From: Clostridiales bacterium
GTDB lineage: Bacteria; Bacillota; Clostridia; Lachnospirales; Lachnospiraceae
Assembly: GCA_023663185.1 (NCBI GenBank)
Contig: JAMPHY010000006.1
Span: 112,403-176,402, forward strand
Reading direction: 5' to 3'
Length of the DNA: 64,000 nt
This document shows, piece by piece, positions 42,932 through 52,489 of this stretch. The notes beneath the pieces were generated by a model. It ran no database searches. It worked only from the letters and a program-made list of their open reading frames with translations, and was not told the DNA's origin. Within the stretch, counting starts at the first letter, position 1. Each line of letters starts with the position of its first letter. The position numbers and the translations under genes were made by a program.

Positions 42932-45205
42932 TTACTCCCACTCCACATCTTCCTCCGCCTTCGCATAGACATCTACCCGGTTCTCAACATCAAGCCTATT
43001 GACAATCCAGCCTTTTGCCATGCACATCTTGATAAAATCATCTATGCGGTTTTTTCCATACATTTCTTTAAGCGTAATTACCACGCCGAATTGCAACGCC
43101 TCTCTGTTTTTAGGCGTTGTACGGTCTTTGGTGTAAATGCCAAGCCCCCACATTCCAGCATCATAAGATTTTCTTGGCACGGCACGCTCCTTTATTTCTT
43201 CGCAGAGTCGTTTCACATTGTCCCACTTACGATAGATGCTTCTGGCTTCTTCTTCATAAATGATTTGTCCTTCTTCGGTCTGTTTGTTATCATCAATAGA
43301 ATAAATTGTGGATTTTTCTCTAACTGTTTTTACCCTGCCGAAATGAATATCCATTTCCGTACTCGTATAATCAACTCCCTGATTTCTATCGCAAGGCGGA
43401 AAATAAACCAAAGTAGCCCTCGCATAAAACGGATGCCTGCCATTAACTACCGGAACAGGCAGGTTATATGTGTACGTCTCATAGTCTTCCGCCGTTCCCA
43501 TTATGACAAACTTAATCTCGTCCTCTTTTGTATTAAGAATGTCTTCAATACGTTTGGGAACAATGCCGTATCCTAACGTATCCGATACCGCTCCATTACT
43601 TCTCCAAGTGGCTGCGGAATCAATAATTAAAGCTTTAGCAATTTCCCGACTGAGTCCCATGACATGAATAAGGTATGCTAACTTTCTGGATATCCACGGC
43701 GCTGCAAATGATGTTCCGACTCTATATACCGCCCCCAAATCATTAATGCAGACGGCAATCTGCTCATCTTGCCTTGTTCCATCTCCCCCATAATAACTAA
43801 CATCAGGCTTATGGAAAAAGGAAAGTACAGGACCTCTTCTTGTATAAGATGCTGGTTTTTTTTCAAAATCTACCGAATTTACCACAATCGAGTTTAATGA
43901 GTCCGCCGGTGAACCCACTTTCATGTCTGAATGTTGTCTTCCATCAGGCGTATTCGTTCCTGCGACTACGAAAATTACATCATATTCGCTCTGAATACGG
44001 TCTAACTCCGCTGCTTCGGGGGAAATGAAATTATCTTTAATCGGCTCCGGTGAGCCTAATGACAAATTCCATACTTTTATATCCCTATTGCCCGCCACAA
44101 TATCTTTTATATTCCTTAAAACTGCGAATGAGCTAAATCCTGACTGTCTGGAAACGCCGAAATGCCGTACCTTGAATCTTCCGCAGCCATCGTCCAGCCG
44201 CGGATTCCCTTTAGGACCGTCTACTATGATAGATGTTACTGCCGTTCCGTGATAAAAGTCTTCCGCTTCCAAGTCAATTTCCGGCGGCAGCATATTTCGA
44301 TATTCCACCCATTCATGAAAATACACGTTTTCGTCAAAATGAGTATCTATCACGCCTATCGTAGGCTCATTTGTGGGCTTTGGTATGATTATCCCACTAT
44401 CTTTTTCTATCTTTTCATCAGAAATATCTTCCAGCTTTATTCGTGAAAAGTCTGTAACACTCATAGCAATCAAATACGGTGCTTTACTGTATAATAATCG
44501 GGCTTCATCAGGCGATAACAGAATCGTCGTCCCATCAATAATTCTCGTCTCCAAAATATTAATGCCAAACTTCGCTAACAGCTTTTTCGTCTCAACATTT
44601 GTCCTATATATAGTGATAATGCTCTCCTCTGTAACAGGTTCGTCACTCATATCTATATCAAAATACTCAACAAAAAAAGCATCTACAACAGTATATAAAA
44701 AATTCGTTTTTTTCATATTCTCACGTGTATACGGATATTCCTTTCCCAGCTTTTCCGTATGCTCTGCAGTGATTTGCCCGCTATAATCTTCTTGTATGAT
44801 TTGGGACGCAAGGACTAAATTATTTATTGCCTTATCTATTGCGTCTATCTGGACATAATGAGTAAAAATATGTTTATGAATTTCACTCCCATTCGCAGCG
44901 GTTTCTGTCGTAAACTTTGCCCCACGAATTGTTTCCACAGGAGATTTACCTTTTTCAGAGAGCAAAATCCTTAAACGGTTGCTTTTCGCAACAACGCGGG
45001 TATAATGTACGCTGACAATCGCTCCTTCAATATCCCGATTTTTAACCCAGTATTCCTTGATTTTCCTAAGTTGTTCTGCAAGCTCATCTAAATGCAGGGA
45101 CGTTACGCTTTGCTTTGCCGGAAGTTTTACCGGACCAAATCCTGCGTCGTTTTTTCTTTTTTCAAATCTTCCCTTTAGTTGTAATATATTATTAATCTTC
45201 TTCAC
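42932..45205 (-). CDS. ietS: IetS-like subtilisin-family serine protease
   Basis: 757 residues. The S8 catalytic triad is Asp287 (VIDTH), His319 (FYHGTAV) and Ser499 (GTSFAAP), with the oxyanion Asn at 418 (AGTN). The first 270 residues are an N-terminal extension, and there is no signal peptide, so it acts in the cytoplasm. The pair of AAA ATPase and cytoplasmic subtilase corresponds to IetA/IetS, first known as a plasmid maintenance pair and later tested as a phage defence system. It overlaps ietA by 14 bases. All key residues are present, so the pair looks functional. Confidence 0.85.
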   Translation of the reverse strand: MKKINNILQLKGRFEKRKNDAGFGPVKLPAKQSVTSLHLDELAEQLRKIKEYWVKNRDIEGAIVSVHYTRVVAKSNRLRILLSEKGKSPVETIRGAKFTTETAANGSEIHKHIFTHYVQIDAIDKAINNLVLASQIIQEDYSGQITAEHTEKLGKEYPYTRENMKKTNFLYTVVDAFFVEYFDIDMSDEPVTEESIITIYRTNVETKKLLAKFGINILETRIIDGTTILLSPDEARLLYSKAPYLIAMSVTDFSRIKLEDISDEKIEKDSGIIIPKPTNEPTIGVIDTHFDENVYFHEWVEYRNMLPPEIDLEAEDFYHGTAVTSIIVDGPKGNPRLDDGCGRFKVRHFGVSRQSGFSSFAVLRNIKDIVAGNRDIKVWNLSLGSPEPIKDNFISPEAAELDRIQSEYDVIFVVAGTNTPDGRQHSDMKVGSPADSLNSIVVNSVDFEKKPASYTRRGPVLSFFHKPDVSYYGGDGTRQDEQIAVCINDLGAVYRVGTSFAAPWISRKLAYLIHVMGLSREIAKALIIDSAATWRSNGAVSDTLGYGIVPKRIEDILNTKEDEIKFVIMGTAEDYETYTYNLPVPVVNGRHPFYARATLVYFPPCDRNQGVDYTSTEMDIHFGRVKTVREKSTIYSIDDNKQTEEGQIIYEEEARSIYRKWDNVKRLCEEIKERAVPRKSYDAGMWGLGIYTKDRTTPKNREALQFGVVITLKEMYGKNRIDDFIKMCMAKGWIVNRLDVENRVDVYAKAEEDVEWE

Positions 45206-46238
45206 CGCCCTTCAACTCTCTTGAAACGCTGCTTTTTGACTTTTTCGTCAATATTTCTATTTCCCTGACTGTAAACCCCTGTTCCTGCAAAAGTTTCAAA
45301 TTTTCCGATTTTTCTTCGCAGACCGCATAATACAGCCGTCTAAAATAATCCATGCCGTCCTGTATATCACTAAATGCTACTGATGTTTTAATCAGATTTT
45401 TTAAATCGCCGGGATAACGCATTTTATCTGATAATTTCATTATTTTTCTAAATAGTCTTATGTCCCGGTTTCCTAATTTCAGCTTATCTAAATATCTGTT
45501 AAGCATTTTTTCGGCTACGTCCATCAGGTCGTCTTCTGAATATCTGTTAAAATCAATAACGCTGTCAAACCTTCTTATAAGAGCCTTATCGAAATGTTCA
45601 AACAGGTTCGTCGTCGCTACAAGCACCACATTTTCATTCATGCGCTCAAATGCTTTTAATAACGCCGACGTCGCACGCCCCATTTCCCTATGGTCATTTG
45701 AATTTGTACGGTCAAGCGCCAGTGCGTCTATTTCATCAAAAAGCACAACCACCTTATCAGGCTGTACAAACCCGTTAATTTCTTTAAACAATTCAGATAA
45801 ATTTTTCTGCGTCTGCCCTAATTTACTGTCAACCACGGAAGAAAAGTCTACCATATATATTTCTCTATTTAAAATCCGCGCTAATTGTTTTACCGCTTCT
45901 GTCTTTCCCGTACCCGGCGCACCTTGAAAAAGAAATTTGTTAATGCCTATATGCCTTTCAACAGCATTGACAACGCCCAGAAGGTCTTGTGTAATTTCGT
46001 CCGGAAGTAACAGCATATCCTCCTTTGCTTCAATTTTTTCAAAAAAAGCAGATTCATTCTCTGACATCTGCGGAACAAAAGTGTTGACATTTGACATTAG
46101 TGACATAATGTATTCTGCAAGCTGATAATCTCCCGCTTGGTCGAAATCTTTCGCTATCTCATAAGCTTCGCTACGAAAAGCGGCGTCATTCTTCTCAGCA
46201 TAATATTTCACCAGATTAATTACATTTTTCTTCTTCAT
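45192..46238 (-). CDS. ietA: IetA-like AAA ATPase
   Basis: 348 residues. Walker A GAPGTGKT at residues 106-113, Walker B VVVLFDEID (Asp168-Asp171), and an arginine-finger region (LIRRFDSVIDF). The last 40 residues form a small HTH-like end (LLQEQGFTVREIEILTKKSKSSVSRELKG). It is the ATPase partner of the overlapping subtilase gene. In IetAS systems the ATPase is thought to hold the protease in check or feed it. The promoter at 46273-46301 is close to consensus. Confidence 0.85.
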   Translation of the reverse strand: MKKKNVINLVKYYAEKNDAAFRSEAYEIAKDFDQAGDYQLAEYIMSLMSNVNTFVPQMSENESAFFEKIEAKEDMLLLPDEITQDLLGVVNAVERHIGINKFLFQGAPGTGKTEAVKQLARILNREIYMVDFSSVVDSKLGQTQKNLSELFKEINGFVQPDKVVVLFDEIDALALDRTNSNDHREMGRATSALLKAFERMNENVVLVATTNLFEHFDKALIRRFDSVIDFNRYSEDDLMDVAEKMLNRYLDKLKLGNRDIRLFRKIMKLSDKMRYPGDLKNLIKTSVAFSDIQDGMDYFRRLYYAVCEEKSENLKLLQEQGFTVREIEILTKKSKSSVSRELKGGEED

Positions 46239-46272
46239 AACGCATTATCTCCCTATCGCTATCCTACTTATA

Positions 46273-46301
46273 GTTATAACTCATTGGGACAAATATGTCA
46301 A
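46273..46301 (-). promoter_or_regulatory. Promoter of ietAS with GGACAA repeats
   Basis: Minus strand TTGACA (46301-46296), 17-base spacer, TATAAC (46278-46273). On the plus strand GGACAA occurs at 46287-46292 and 46307-46312, 20 bases apart, around the -35 box: a possible operator. Confidence 0.7.
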
Positions 46302-46348
46302 TACTAGGACAATTATTGCCAAATATATAGTTATGCACATTCTTTCAA

Positions 46349-46387
46349 ATAAAAAAGAAGAGGCTTGTCAATACCTGACAACCCCTC
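46349..46387 (-). terminator. Terminator of the HlyD-like gene
   Basis: On the minus strand GGGGTTGTCA and TGACAAGCC form a stem with one mismatch, followed by TTCTTTTTTATT. The stop codon lies within the hairpin. Confidence 0.65.
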
Positions 46388-47765
46388 CATTCTTCACTTC
46401 CGCCGTTGACGAAACGACTATGCGGCTGCTATCGTCCAGCGCCCCCTCCAACGCCGCCCAGTTCTCATTCTCGTCCAGCACTTTTACGGATATCTGCTCC
46501 ACATAATACTCCATGCCGAGCACCCCTTCCCGCTCCTTCACCACATACACATAATTTCTGGCGTCCGATGTTTGATGGACGGCGGCGGGCGTTATACAGC
46601 AGGGATATTTTTCACCGGGTTCAGAATGCCGCATCGTGCCGGACAGTCCGGGCGTCCCCACTCCATCGGGGAGATTCGCATAGAGTTCATAGCTGCCGGG
46701 CACGTTGTCGCTTTCGACCAGATAATCTATCTTAAAATCTTCGCTCTTACTGCTCCCGTCCAGTTTCAATGATATCATATCATTCAGCCCGATATACTTT
46801 TTCTGCTCTTTATCAATGACGGCTTTAAACTGGCAGGGCACGGTATCATCGGCACAAAGCATTACCGCCGTATCGGGTGTCCTGCTGCCTATGCTTATAT
46901 AAATATCCGTAATCAGCCCTTCCCTTTCCGCACTAATCTGTCCTTCTGCGTCTTTGATTGCCTGATACTCGCCAAGTTCCGCTTGAATTACGGACAATTC
47001 TTCCTGTAAGCTGGCAAGCGTCGCCTGCAGCTCCGACATTTCAAGCTGGCACGCCTCCAGCGTCGTGTTCACCTCATCGGGAAAATTTATATCATCTATC
47101 CGTCGCTGCGCCTCTTTCATATTAGTATCCCTATTCCATTTAGCGTCTCCTTCGGCATATGCCGCTGCCTGCAAAGCGTCTTCAAGTTCTTCCTCGCTGT
47201 ATCCGTCTTCTCCACTGTGATTTTCCAGCGCTTCTTCCGCTTTGCTTACTTCGTTTGACGCCCTTCCGACCAGCGTATCTTCGTGCCTTGCCAAAGCGTC
47301 ATAGTCCTCTTTTGCCCGCTGTGCTTCTATTATCTTCTCCACTGCCGCAATCTCCCTATTGAGCGCGAGCGTATCAATCTGCAACTGTTTTTCTGAAATC
47401 TGCGTCTGCTGCCTAGAGACCTGAAGCTGCTGCGCCGCAATTTCCTGCCGCTTGCCTTCCATAATCTCTTCCAAGTCTTCCATATCTATTGTAAAAAGCA
47501 CATCGCCTTCTTCCACCCTATCGCCAACAGTCACGTCAATTCTATCTATACGGAGTCCGCTCATGGCATTAATGGGGTTCTTATTTCCCGCAATGACTAT
47601 CCCTTCCGCCTCCACGATATGCTCCACATATTTCTGCTCGATGCCCGCCGTCGTAACTACGGGCAGCCGTGACACATATATGCTCTTGGAAATAACCGTG
47701 CACAACCACATAAACACAAGAAATACCAAAAAGCCTGCTACCATTTTTTTCTTCCTATTTTCCAC
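46368..47765 (-). CDS. HlyD/RND-type membrane fusion (adaptor) protein, orphan
   Basis: 465 residues. N-terminal membrane segment (VAGFLVFLVFMWLCTVIS), a biotinyl-lipoyl-like strand pair (GLRIDRIDVTVGDRVEEGDVLFTID), a long coiled-coil hairpin (residues about 95-270), and beta-barrel parts to the end. This is the layout of adaptor proteins of efflux or secretion pumps. No RND pump, ABC exporter or outer-membrane partner lies next to it, so its partner is unknown. A possible terminator follows at once. Confidence 0.8.
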   Translation of the reverse strand: MENRKKKMVAGFLVFLVFMWLCTVISKSIYVSRLPVVTTAGIEQKYVEHIVEAEGIVIAGNKNPINAMSGLRIDRIDVTVGDRVEEGDVLFTIDMEDLEEIMEGKRQEIAAQQLQVSRQQTQISEKQLQIDTLALNREIAAVEKIIEAQRAKEDYDALARHEDTLVGRASNEVSKAEEALENHSGEDGYSEEELEDALQAAAYAEGDAKWNRDTNMKEAQRRIDDINFPDEVNTTLEACQLEMSELQATLASLQEELSVIQAELGEYQAIKDAEGQISAEREGLITDIYISIGSRTPDTAVMLCADDTVPCQFKAVIDKEQKKYIGLNDMISLKLDGSSKSEDFKIDYLVESDNVPGSYELYANLPDGVGTPGLSGTMRHSEPGEKYPCCITPAAVHQTSDARNYVYVVKEREGVLGMEYYVEQISVKVLDENENWAALEGALDDSSRIVVSSTAEVKNGGVVRY

Positions 47766-47826
47766 GCGATTCCCCTCCTACTTTTCACTCTTCATATTTC
47801 CTTAACATACAATTTTTCTATACTCA

Positions 47827-47911
47827 GAGTTTAACCAACATGAATAAAATAAGGAGCGACTTACCGCTTTTCAGGCATGGAGCTCCGTTTTTATTCATGT
47901 TGGCTAAACTC
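47827..47911. repeat. Long inverted repeat between the adaptor and permease genes
   Basis: The arms 47827-47849 and 47889-47911 pair over 23 bases with one mismatch (GAGTTTAACCAACATG against CATGTTGGCTAAACTC). The enclosed 39 bases contain GGAGC and GAGCTCC, which can extend the stem. No transposase-related sequence is visible. It lies 21 bases past the stop of the permease gene on the minus strand, so it may also end transcription. Confidence 0.75.
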
Positions 47912-47931
47912 GTGACAGCAAATTATCACTC

Positions 47932-48807
47932 TCACTCCTTCAACCCCGAAAAAATAATCCCCTGCTCCAGATAGTCCTGTCCCCAGACGAACACAAACAC
48001 CGCCGGAATAAGCGTAATAATCGACGCCACAAAAGCATAGCCCGCTCTCGCCCATGTAATCTCCGGCAGATATAAGGACAAAGGCCACAACGCCTTATCT
48101 TCTATGAACGCCATCGGCTGCTCCATCATGTTCCAATATTCCAGAAACCCCAGCGTCACAGCCGACAGCAGCCCGCTTTTTCCCAGCGGCAGCCCTAATT
48201 TTATGAAAATCTTTATCTCGCCAGCTCCGTCTATCCTCGCCGCCTCGAATAACTGGTGCGGAATACACCGAAACCCGCCATATGTAAGGAATATGGGAAA
48301 AGTCGAAAATACTGCGGGCAATATAACCGCCTGCTGCGTGTTTAAAATCCCCAAGCGCTCAAGCGCAAGATAGCTTGAAAGCATCGTGACCTGAAAAGGC
48401 AGGAGCATGAGCACGACGTACAGAGCAAAAAGCAACCTTGAGCCTTTTACTTTATATACGGCAAACGCCCATGCCGCAGGCACGCCGACTATAAGCTGCC
48501 CTATCAGGATACAGCCCGTTATTTTAATAGAGTTCCAGAAAAGCACAAAAAACTGCGGTGTTAGAAATAAAAGACTGCCGTAGTTTTCAAAGGTCGGATA
48601 ATCCGGCACGATTTTCCAGCCGATATACTCCTCTCCGCCCGCAAAAACCGGCGTCAAATACTGCCTTAACTCTCCATCGCCCATCACGGAGCCTGTTATC
48701 AGCAGGATAATCGGGAGAAAGGTGAAAAGTGCGGGGATAAGAAGGGCTATGGTCGTTATTTCATTTTTTATCATACTTTTAAAACTTTTAGCTCTTTTCA
48801 TTTCCAT
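47932..48807 (-). CDS. Carbohydrate ABC transporter permease (MalG type)
   Basis: 291 residues with six membrane segments. The EAA loop that docks the ATPase is visible as EAARIDGAGEIKIFIKLGLPLGKSGL. Like MalG-type permeases it has an extended first loop. It is the third gene of the operon binding protein - MalF-type permease - MalG-type permease, but a 323-base gap with the hairpin element separates it from the MalF-type gene. AAGGAAAAG precedes the ATG. No ATPase gene is present, so a shared MsmK-like ATPase elsewhere is likely. Confidence 0.9.
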   Translation of the reverse strand: MEMKRAKSFKSMIKNEITTIALLIPALFTFLPIILLITGSVMGDGELRQYLTPVFAGGEEYIGWKIVPDYPTFENYGSLLFLTPQFFVLFWNSIKITGCILIGQLIVGVPAAWAFAVYKVKGSRLLFALYVVLMLLPFQVTMLSSYLALERLGILNTQQAVILPAVFSTFPIFLTYGGFRCIPHQLFEAARIDGAGEIKIFIKLGLPLGKSGLLSAVTLGFLEYWNMMEQPMAFIEDKALWPLSLYLPEITWARAGYAFVASIITLIPAVFVFVWGQDYLEQGIIFSGLKE

Positions 48808-48972
48808 ACTTTTCCTTTCTCGCTATTCTTAGACATTTGCAAAATAACATTCTTTAATAGACTACGTTGTACAATTACTTATTCTGCACACATCTATTTA
48901 TAAAATCTATTCTCCTAATGCCCCAACAAGCACAATCCTAAGGCTTGCTAACTTATATCGTTGATATGTTGG

Positions 48973-49111
48973 GCGACATGGACTCATATGCTTCCTCTTG
49001 AGGTCCTTGGAAAACGCCGGTACTTAGCGAGGTTTTTTCGAGCTTAGTACCGCTGCGATTTTCCACGGAGTGAGAACGTGCCTCAAGTGGAAGCATATGA
49101 GTTCATGTCGC
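48973..49111. ncRNA. Conserved-core long hairpin element, copy A
   Basis: 139 bases. The outer arms pair over about 30 bp (GCGACATG, ACTCATATGCTTCC, CTTGAGG against their complements at 49081-49111). The inner core 49019-49051 is GGTACT, T, AGC, a loop GAGGTTTTTTCGA, GCT, T, AGTACC. Copy B at 57073-57210 has the same core at the same offset (46 bases) but different arms. It lies between two permease genes of the sugar operon. It is classed as ncRNA because pairing is kept while sequence changes; a DNA element is also possible. The rest of 48808-49130 holds no gene. Confidence 0.6.
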
Positions 49112-49130
49112 ACTCCACCAGATACCCCTG

Positions 49131-50012
49131 CTAAGTCTCTCTATCCCACGCCCGCTGCAGCACCATAATCACCACGAACAAAAACCCGCCCACGCAGACC
49201 GCTGCCGCCGCCATCTTATCAAAGTCCAGACCGACGAACCAGTTATTAAACAAATGCTGCAGCAAATATATATCCTGCTGCGGATAAGCCCCCGCGACCA
49301 GATAGGCTTCCCTATATATTTTGAACGAATTTAAAAACGAAAGAATCACGATGGTATACAAACTGCCAAGCAGGTTGGGGAGCATAATCCTAAAAAAGCA
49401 TTGCATCCCCGACGCACCATCTACCTTTGCCGCCTCTATCATTTCATTAGGGATACCCATAATTCCGGCAAGCCACAGGACTACCGTATAGCCCGTGTTT
49501 TTCCAAAGGTAGCTGAACACCAGCACCCAAAGGGCAGCGCCGCTCCCCAGATAGTCCGTATTTACTTCACCCCACAGTCCGCTCCACTCCCCTAACCGCG
49601 TCAACGCAAGATTCAGAAACCCTTGCCTGTAGAAAAACATCTTCCACACGAGTACAATCGTCGCCGTCGGCATGGCGAGCGGAAACAGATACAGGGATTT
49701 AATAACGCCCTTATTTTTTAATTTGCTAAGCGGCAGCGCAATCATAAGCCCGACTATGACTAACAGCGGAATGCAGATTCCGGTAAAGCGGAAAGTGTTT
49801 TTTACTGCAAGCCTGAACGCCTGATTAGCAAAAATCGTGCGGTAATTCTGCACTCCGGTAAACTGGTTAGTAACTGCCGTAGTAAATGAGCGTTTTATCA
49901 CGTCTAAAAACGGAACCAGCACGAAAACCGCTACTCCAAGCAGGCTGGGCGTCATAAACAGGAAGAATATTCTATTCCGCCATATAGATTGAAATTTTCT
50001 TCTCAATCTCAT
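49131..50012 (-). CDS. Sugar ABC transporter permease (MalF type)
   Basis: 293 residues with six membrane segments and the EAA loop IEAAKVDGASGMQCFFRIMLPNL. It overlaps the end of the binding-protein gene by 41 bases, so translation is coupled. It forms the membrane channel with the MalG-type permease encoded downstream. Confidence 0.9.
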   Translation of the reverse strand: MRLRRKFQSIWRNRIFFLFMTPSLLGVAVFVLVPFLDVIKRSFTTAVTNQFTGVQNYRTIFANQAFRLAVKNTFRFTGICIPLLVIVGLMIALPLSKLKNKGVIKSLYLFPLAMPTATIVLVWKMFFYRQGFLNLALTRLGEWSGLWGEVNTDYLGSGAALWVLVFSYLWKNTGYTVVLWLAGIMGIPNEMIEAAKVDGASGMQCFFRIMLPNLLGSLYTIVILSFLNSFKIYREAYLVAGAYPQQDIYLLQHLFNNWFVGLDFDKMAAAAVCVGGFLFVVIMVLQRAWDRET

Positions 50013-52386
50013 TCACCGCTTCCTCAAGGCTCATATGCCCTCCTAAATATTCCGCACCCATCTGATAAACTGCATCTTCCAATGTAATATCTTCTATATA
50101 CGGAGTGCGCAATTCTTCCATACATTTCTTAAGCGCTGCGATATCGTCTGCGTCAGACTGGTATGTTTCAAATTCAAGCTCAATTCCGTCTTCTGTCATG
50201 CCAGAACCTGACCAACTATATGCTCCATCTTCGCTTAACCAGCTTTCATCAACTGCAAATCCTTCCATAAACGCCGACTTATTTACCGCGATACCATAAT
50301 AGAGCGTGGACTGGTTCTCTTTTCCCAGACACAGCCGCACAAACTCTTCCGCCGCTGCGGAATTTCCTGACGCCGCGTTTATGCCAAGCAGGGTTTTGGC
50401 GCAGAATACATTACTGCTCTGTCCATTCATCATCTTCCACTTACTCTCTTCAAATCCCGCTACCTTATTTATGGAATGAATCTCGTCATATCCGCCGAAT
50501 GTAATGCGCGCCATTGCCCCCGATGCCAAGTTTGCCCTTCCGCATGTATATAACATTGCGTTTATGCCTTCCCTAAAATACCGAGATTCTTCGCGTGTTT
50601 CACCAAACTCTTTCTCCCAGAATACATTGCTATCTGCATACTGTTTAATTTTTTCCACAGACGCGCCTTCCATCTCTGCATCATATATTCGCTTGGTCTG
50701 TGTAAGAAATTCCTCTATTGCACCCCTATCAAGTTCACCGTCCACAGTCCATGCCGGAACGCATATCATTGCAAAGTAACGCAACATTCCTTTTTCCGAA
50801 TAAATATTAAACAAAGCCCTGTCCGAATTATCCGCCCTGATTTTTTCCGCCATATCCGCTATGCCGGTCAGGTCATTTGCCCCTGATATATATTTTTCAT
50901 CTCCCGCTATAACGGGAATCTGGATTTCACAGGGCATTGCATACGTCTTATCGCCTTTTTTCATTGCCTGCACGATATTCTCAAATACTTCGTCTTCACC
51001 GCTTAAACTGTTCAAAATTCCGCTTAAATCGGTCAGCAAGCCTTTTTCAATATATGAGTCAAGCGGCAAGCCGTCTAAAATCAGGATATCCGGTCCATTT
51101 CCTGACATAATCTCAGTATTAAGGCTCTTTATTGCGTCCTCTCTGGTCGCCGCGCCGCCTGTCTCCATGCCGACTTCATACTCGACTGCCATATCCGTAT
51201 GTATGGTCTGATATAATGCTATCGCCTGACGCACGGTATCATTTTCTTTCAGGCTGTATATCTTAAGCCTGTCGTTCGGCACAGTCGCCACATTAGCGTC
51301 GTAAGTATAGCGCACAAGCCTGTCGCCGCTGAATATCGTGAGAAATTCATTATTTTCCAGCATAACCATACCATATATGCCATATGCGGGATTGCCAAAT
51401 GTGCTAAGGCTGCCGTCGATAAGCTGTTCAACCGTACTGCCGCCTATCGCATGGCGGTGCAAGCCTTTCTTGCCTGCTATATACATAACTCCGTCTTCGC
51501 CATTAAAATAATGCACCGCATAAGTTTCTTCACCGCTGAAAGCGTTGCCGTCAGGATAATATTCATTAATGAAATCCTCTAAACATTCATCTTTGACATA
51601 TTCCTTCTTCTCTATATCATAGAGCAGCGGAGCGCTGTACCTTGCCCCATCTATCAGCATAAGACTGCCATAGAAACGGATATACTCCGGACCGCTCTCC
51701 TGCAGCGTCACAAAAAGCTCGCAGCTTCCGTCTGATTTTACCTCATATACATTACTGTTACCCAGAACGCCGGCAAAAACCCTTCCGTCGTCCGATACTC
51801 CTACGCCGCGGAAATAGCTATCTCCCTCCGCTGGAAGAGCTGCAATGATTTCCGTTCCGTCCGGTTTAAAAATATACAAATCCATCTTAAAAATCCCTAA
51901 CTCTTCCGAGTTTGATTCGCTGGCGCGTATAACTGCGGCAGTACCGTCCGCTCCGAATGCGATTGCGCTAATATAGACTTTCTCATCAAGCAGCTTAGTA
52001 TGCCATGCAAAATCATCTTCCTGCCATGTCTCGCCGTTATCTTCCGAAATAAGAAATCTCGCGTCTGAATCGGCAATAATAATTCTGCCATCATTCAATT
52101 TATACATTCTGTTAAATCCGACAAGACTATCCGACATGTCCGTAACAGTCTCCACATATCGCCCCATAGCAACGTTTCCGTCTGCCTGTTGCGGCTGTGT
52201 GCCGTCCCCACTCCCGCTGTTTTCGGGAATTATTTCTTCCGCTGCGCCTGTTACATTTATTCCACTCGTACTATTACTATTACCTGTGCTATCATCTGCG
52301 CCTGTTTTGCCGCAGCCCGCCAGACATATGACTAACATCACCATTGCCAGCAGCGCCGCCGACATTCTTTTTGCTTTCATTTTCAT
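49972..52386 (-). CDS. Lipoprotein: Asp-box beta-propeller fused to sugar-binding domain
   Basis: About 804 residues, twice the length of a normal sugar-binding protein. Lipobox VICLAGC. Residues about 70-370 look like a BNR propeller, with an Asp-box SEDNGETW and repeated YxxDGxxI strands. Residues about 380-800 are an extracellular solute-binding domain (family 1: IMSGNGPDILILDGLPLDSYIEKGLLTDLSGIL; FVRLCLGKENQ). The start is the ATG at 52386 (AGGAG about 13 bases upstream). It should capture an oligosaccharide outside the cell for the two permeases. The promoter carries the TTAGAG repeats. Confidence 0.85.
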   Translation of the reverse strand: MKMKAKRMSAALLAMVMLVICLAGCGKTGADDSTGNSNSTSGINVTGAAEEIIPENSGSGDGTQPQQADGNVAMGRYVETVTDMSDSLVGFNRMYKLNDGRIIIADSDARFLISEDNGETWQEDDFAWHTKLLDEKVYISAIAFGADGTAAVIRASESNSEELGIFKMDLYIFKPDGTEIIAALPAEGDSYFRGVGVSDDGRVFAGVLGNSNVYEVKSDGSCELFVTLQESGPEYIRFYGSLMLIDGARYSAPLLYDIEKKEYVKDECLEDFINEYYPDGNAFSGEETYAVHYFNGEDGVMYIAGKKGLHRHAIGGSTVEQLIDGSLSTFGNPAYGIYGMVMLENNEFLTIFSGDRLVRYTYDANVATVPNDRLKIYSLKENDTVRQAIALYQTIHTDMAVEYEVGMETGGAATREDAIKSLNTEIMSGNGPDILILDGLPLDSYIEKGLLTDLSGILNSLSGEDEVFENIVQAMKKGDKTYAMPCEIQIPVIAGDEKYISGANDLTGIADMAEKIRADNSDRALFNIYSEKGMLRYFAMICVPAWTVDGELDRGAIEEFLTQTKRIYDAEMEGASVEKIKQYADSNVFWEKEFGETREESRYFREGINAMLYTCGRANLASGAMARITFGGYDEIHSINKVAGFEESKWKMMNGQSSNVFCAKTLLGINAASGNSAAAEEFVRLCLGKENQSTLYYGIAVNKSAFMEGFAVDESWLSEDGAYSWSGSGMTEDGIELEFETYQSDADDIAALKKCMEELRTPYIEDITLEDAVYQMGAEYLGGHMSLEEAVNEIEKKISIYMAE

Positions 52387-52489
52387 TTTGATATACTTGC
52401 TCCTCTCGTTTCTTTGATTTGCTCTAGGCATTTGCTAAACTCCATTTGAATAATCAGCGTTTAGGCTAATTTTGATTTGCTTTATCATT

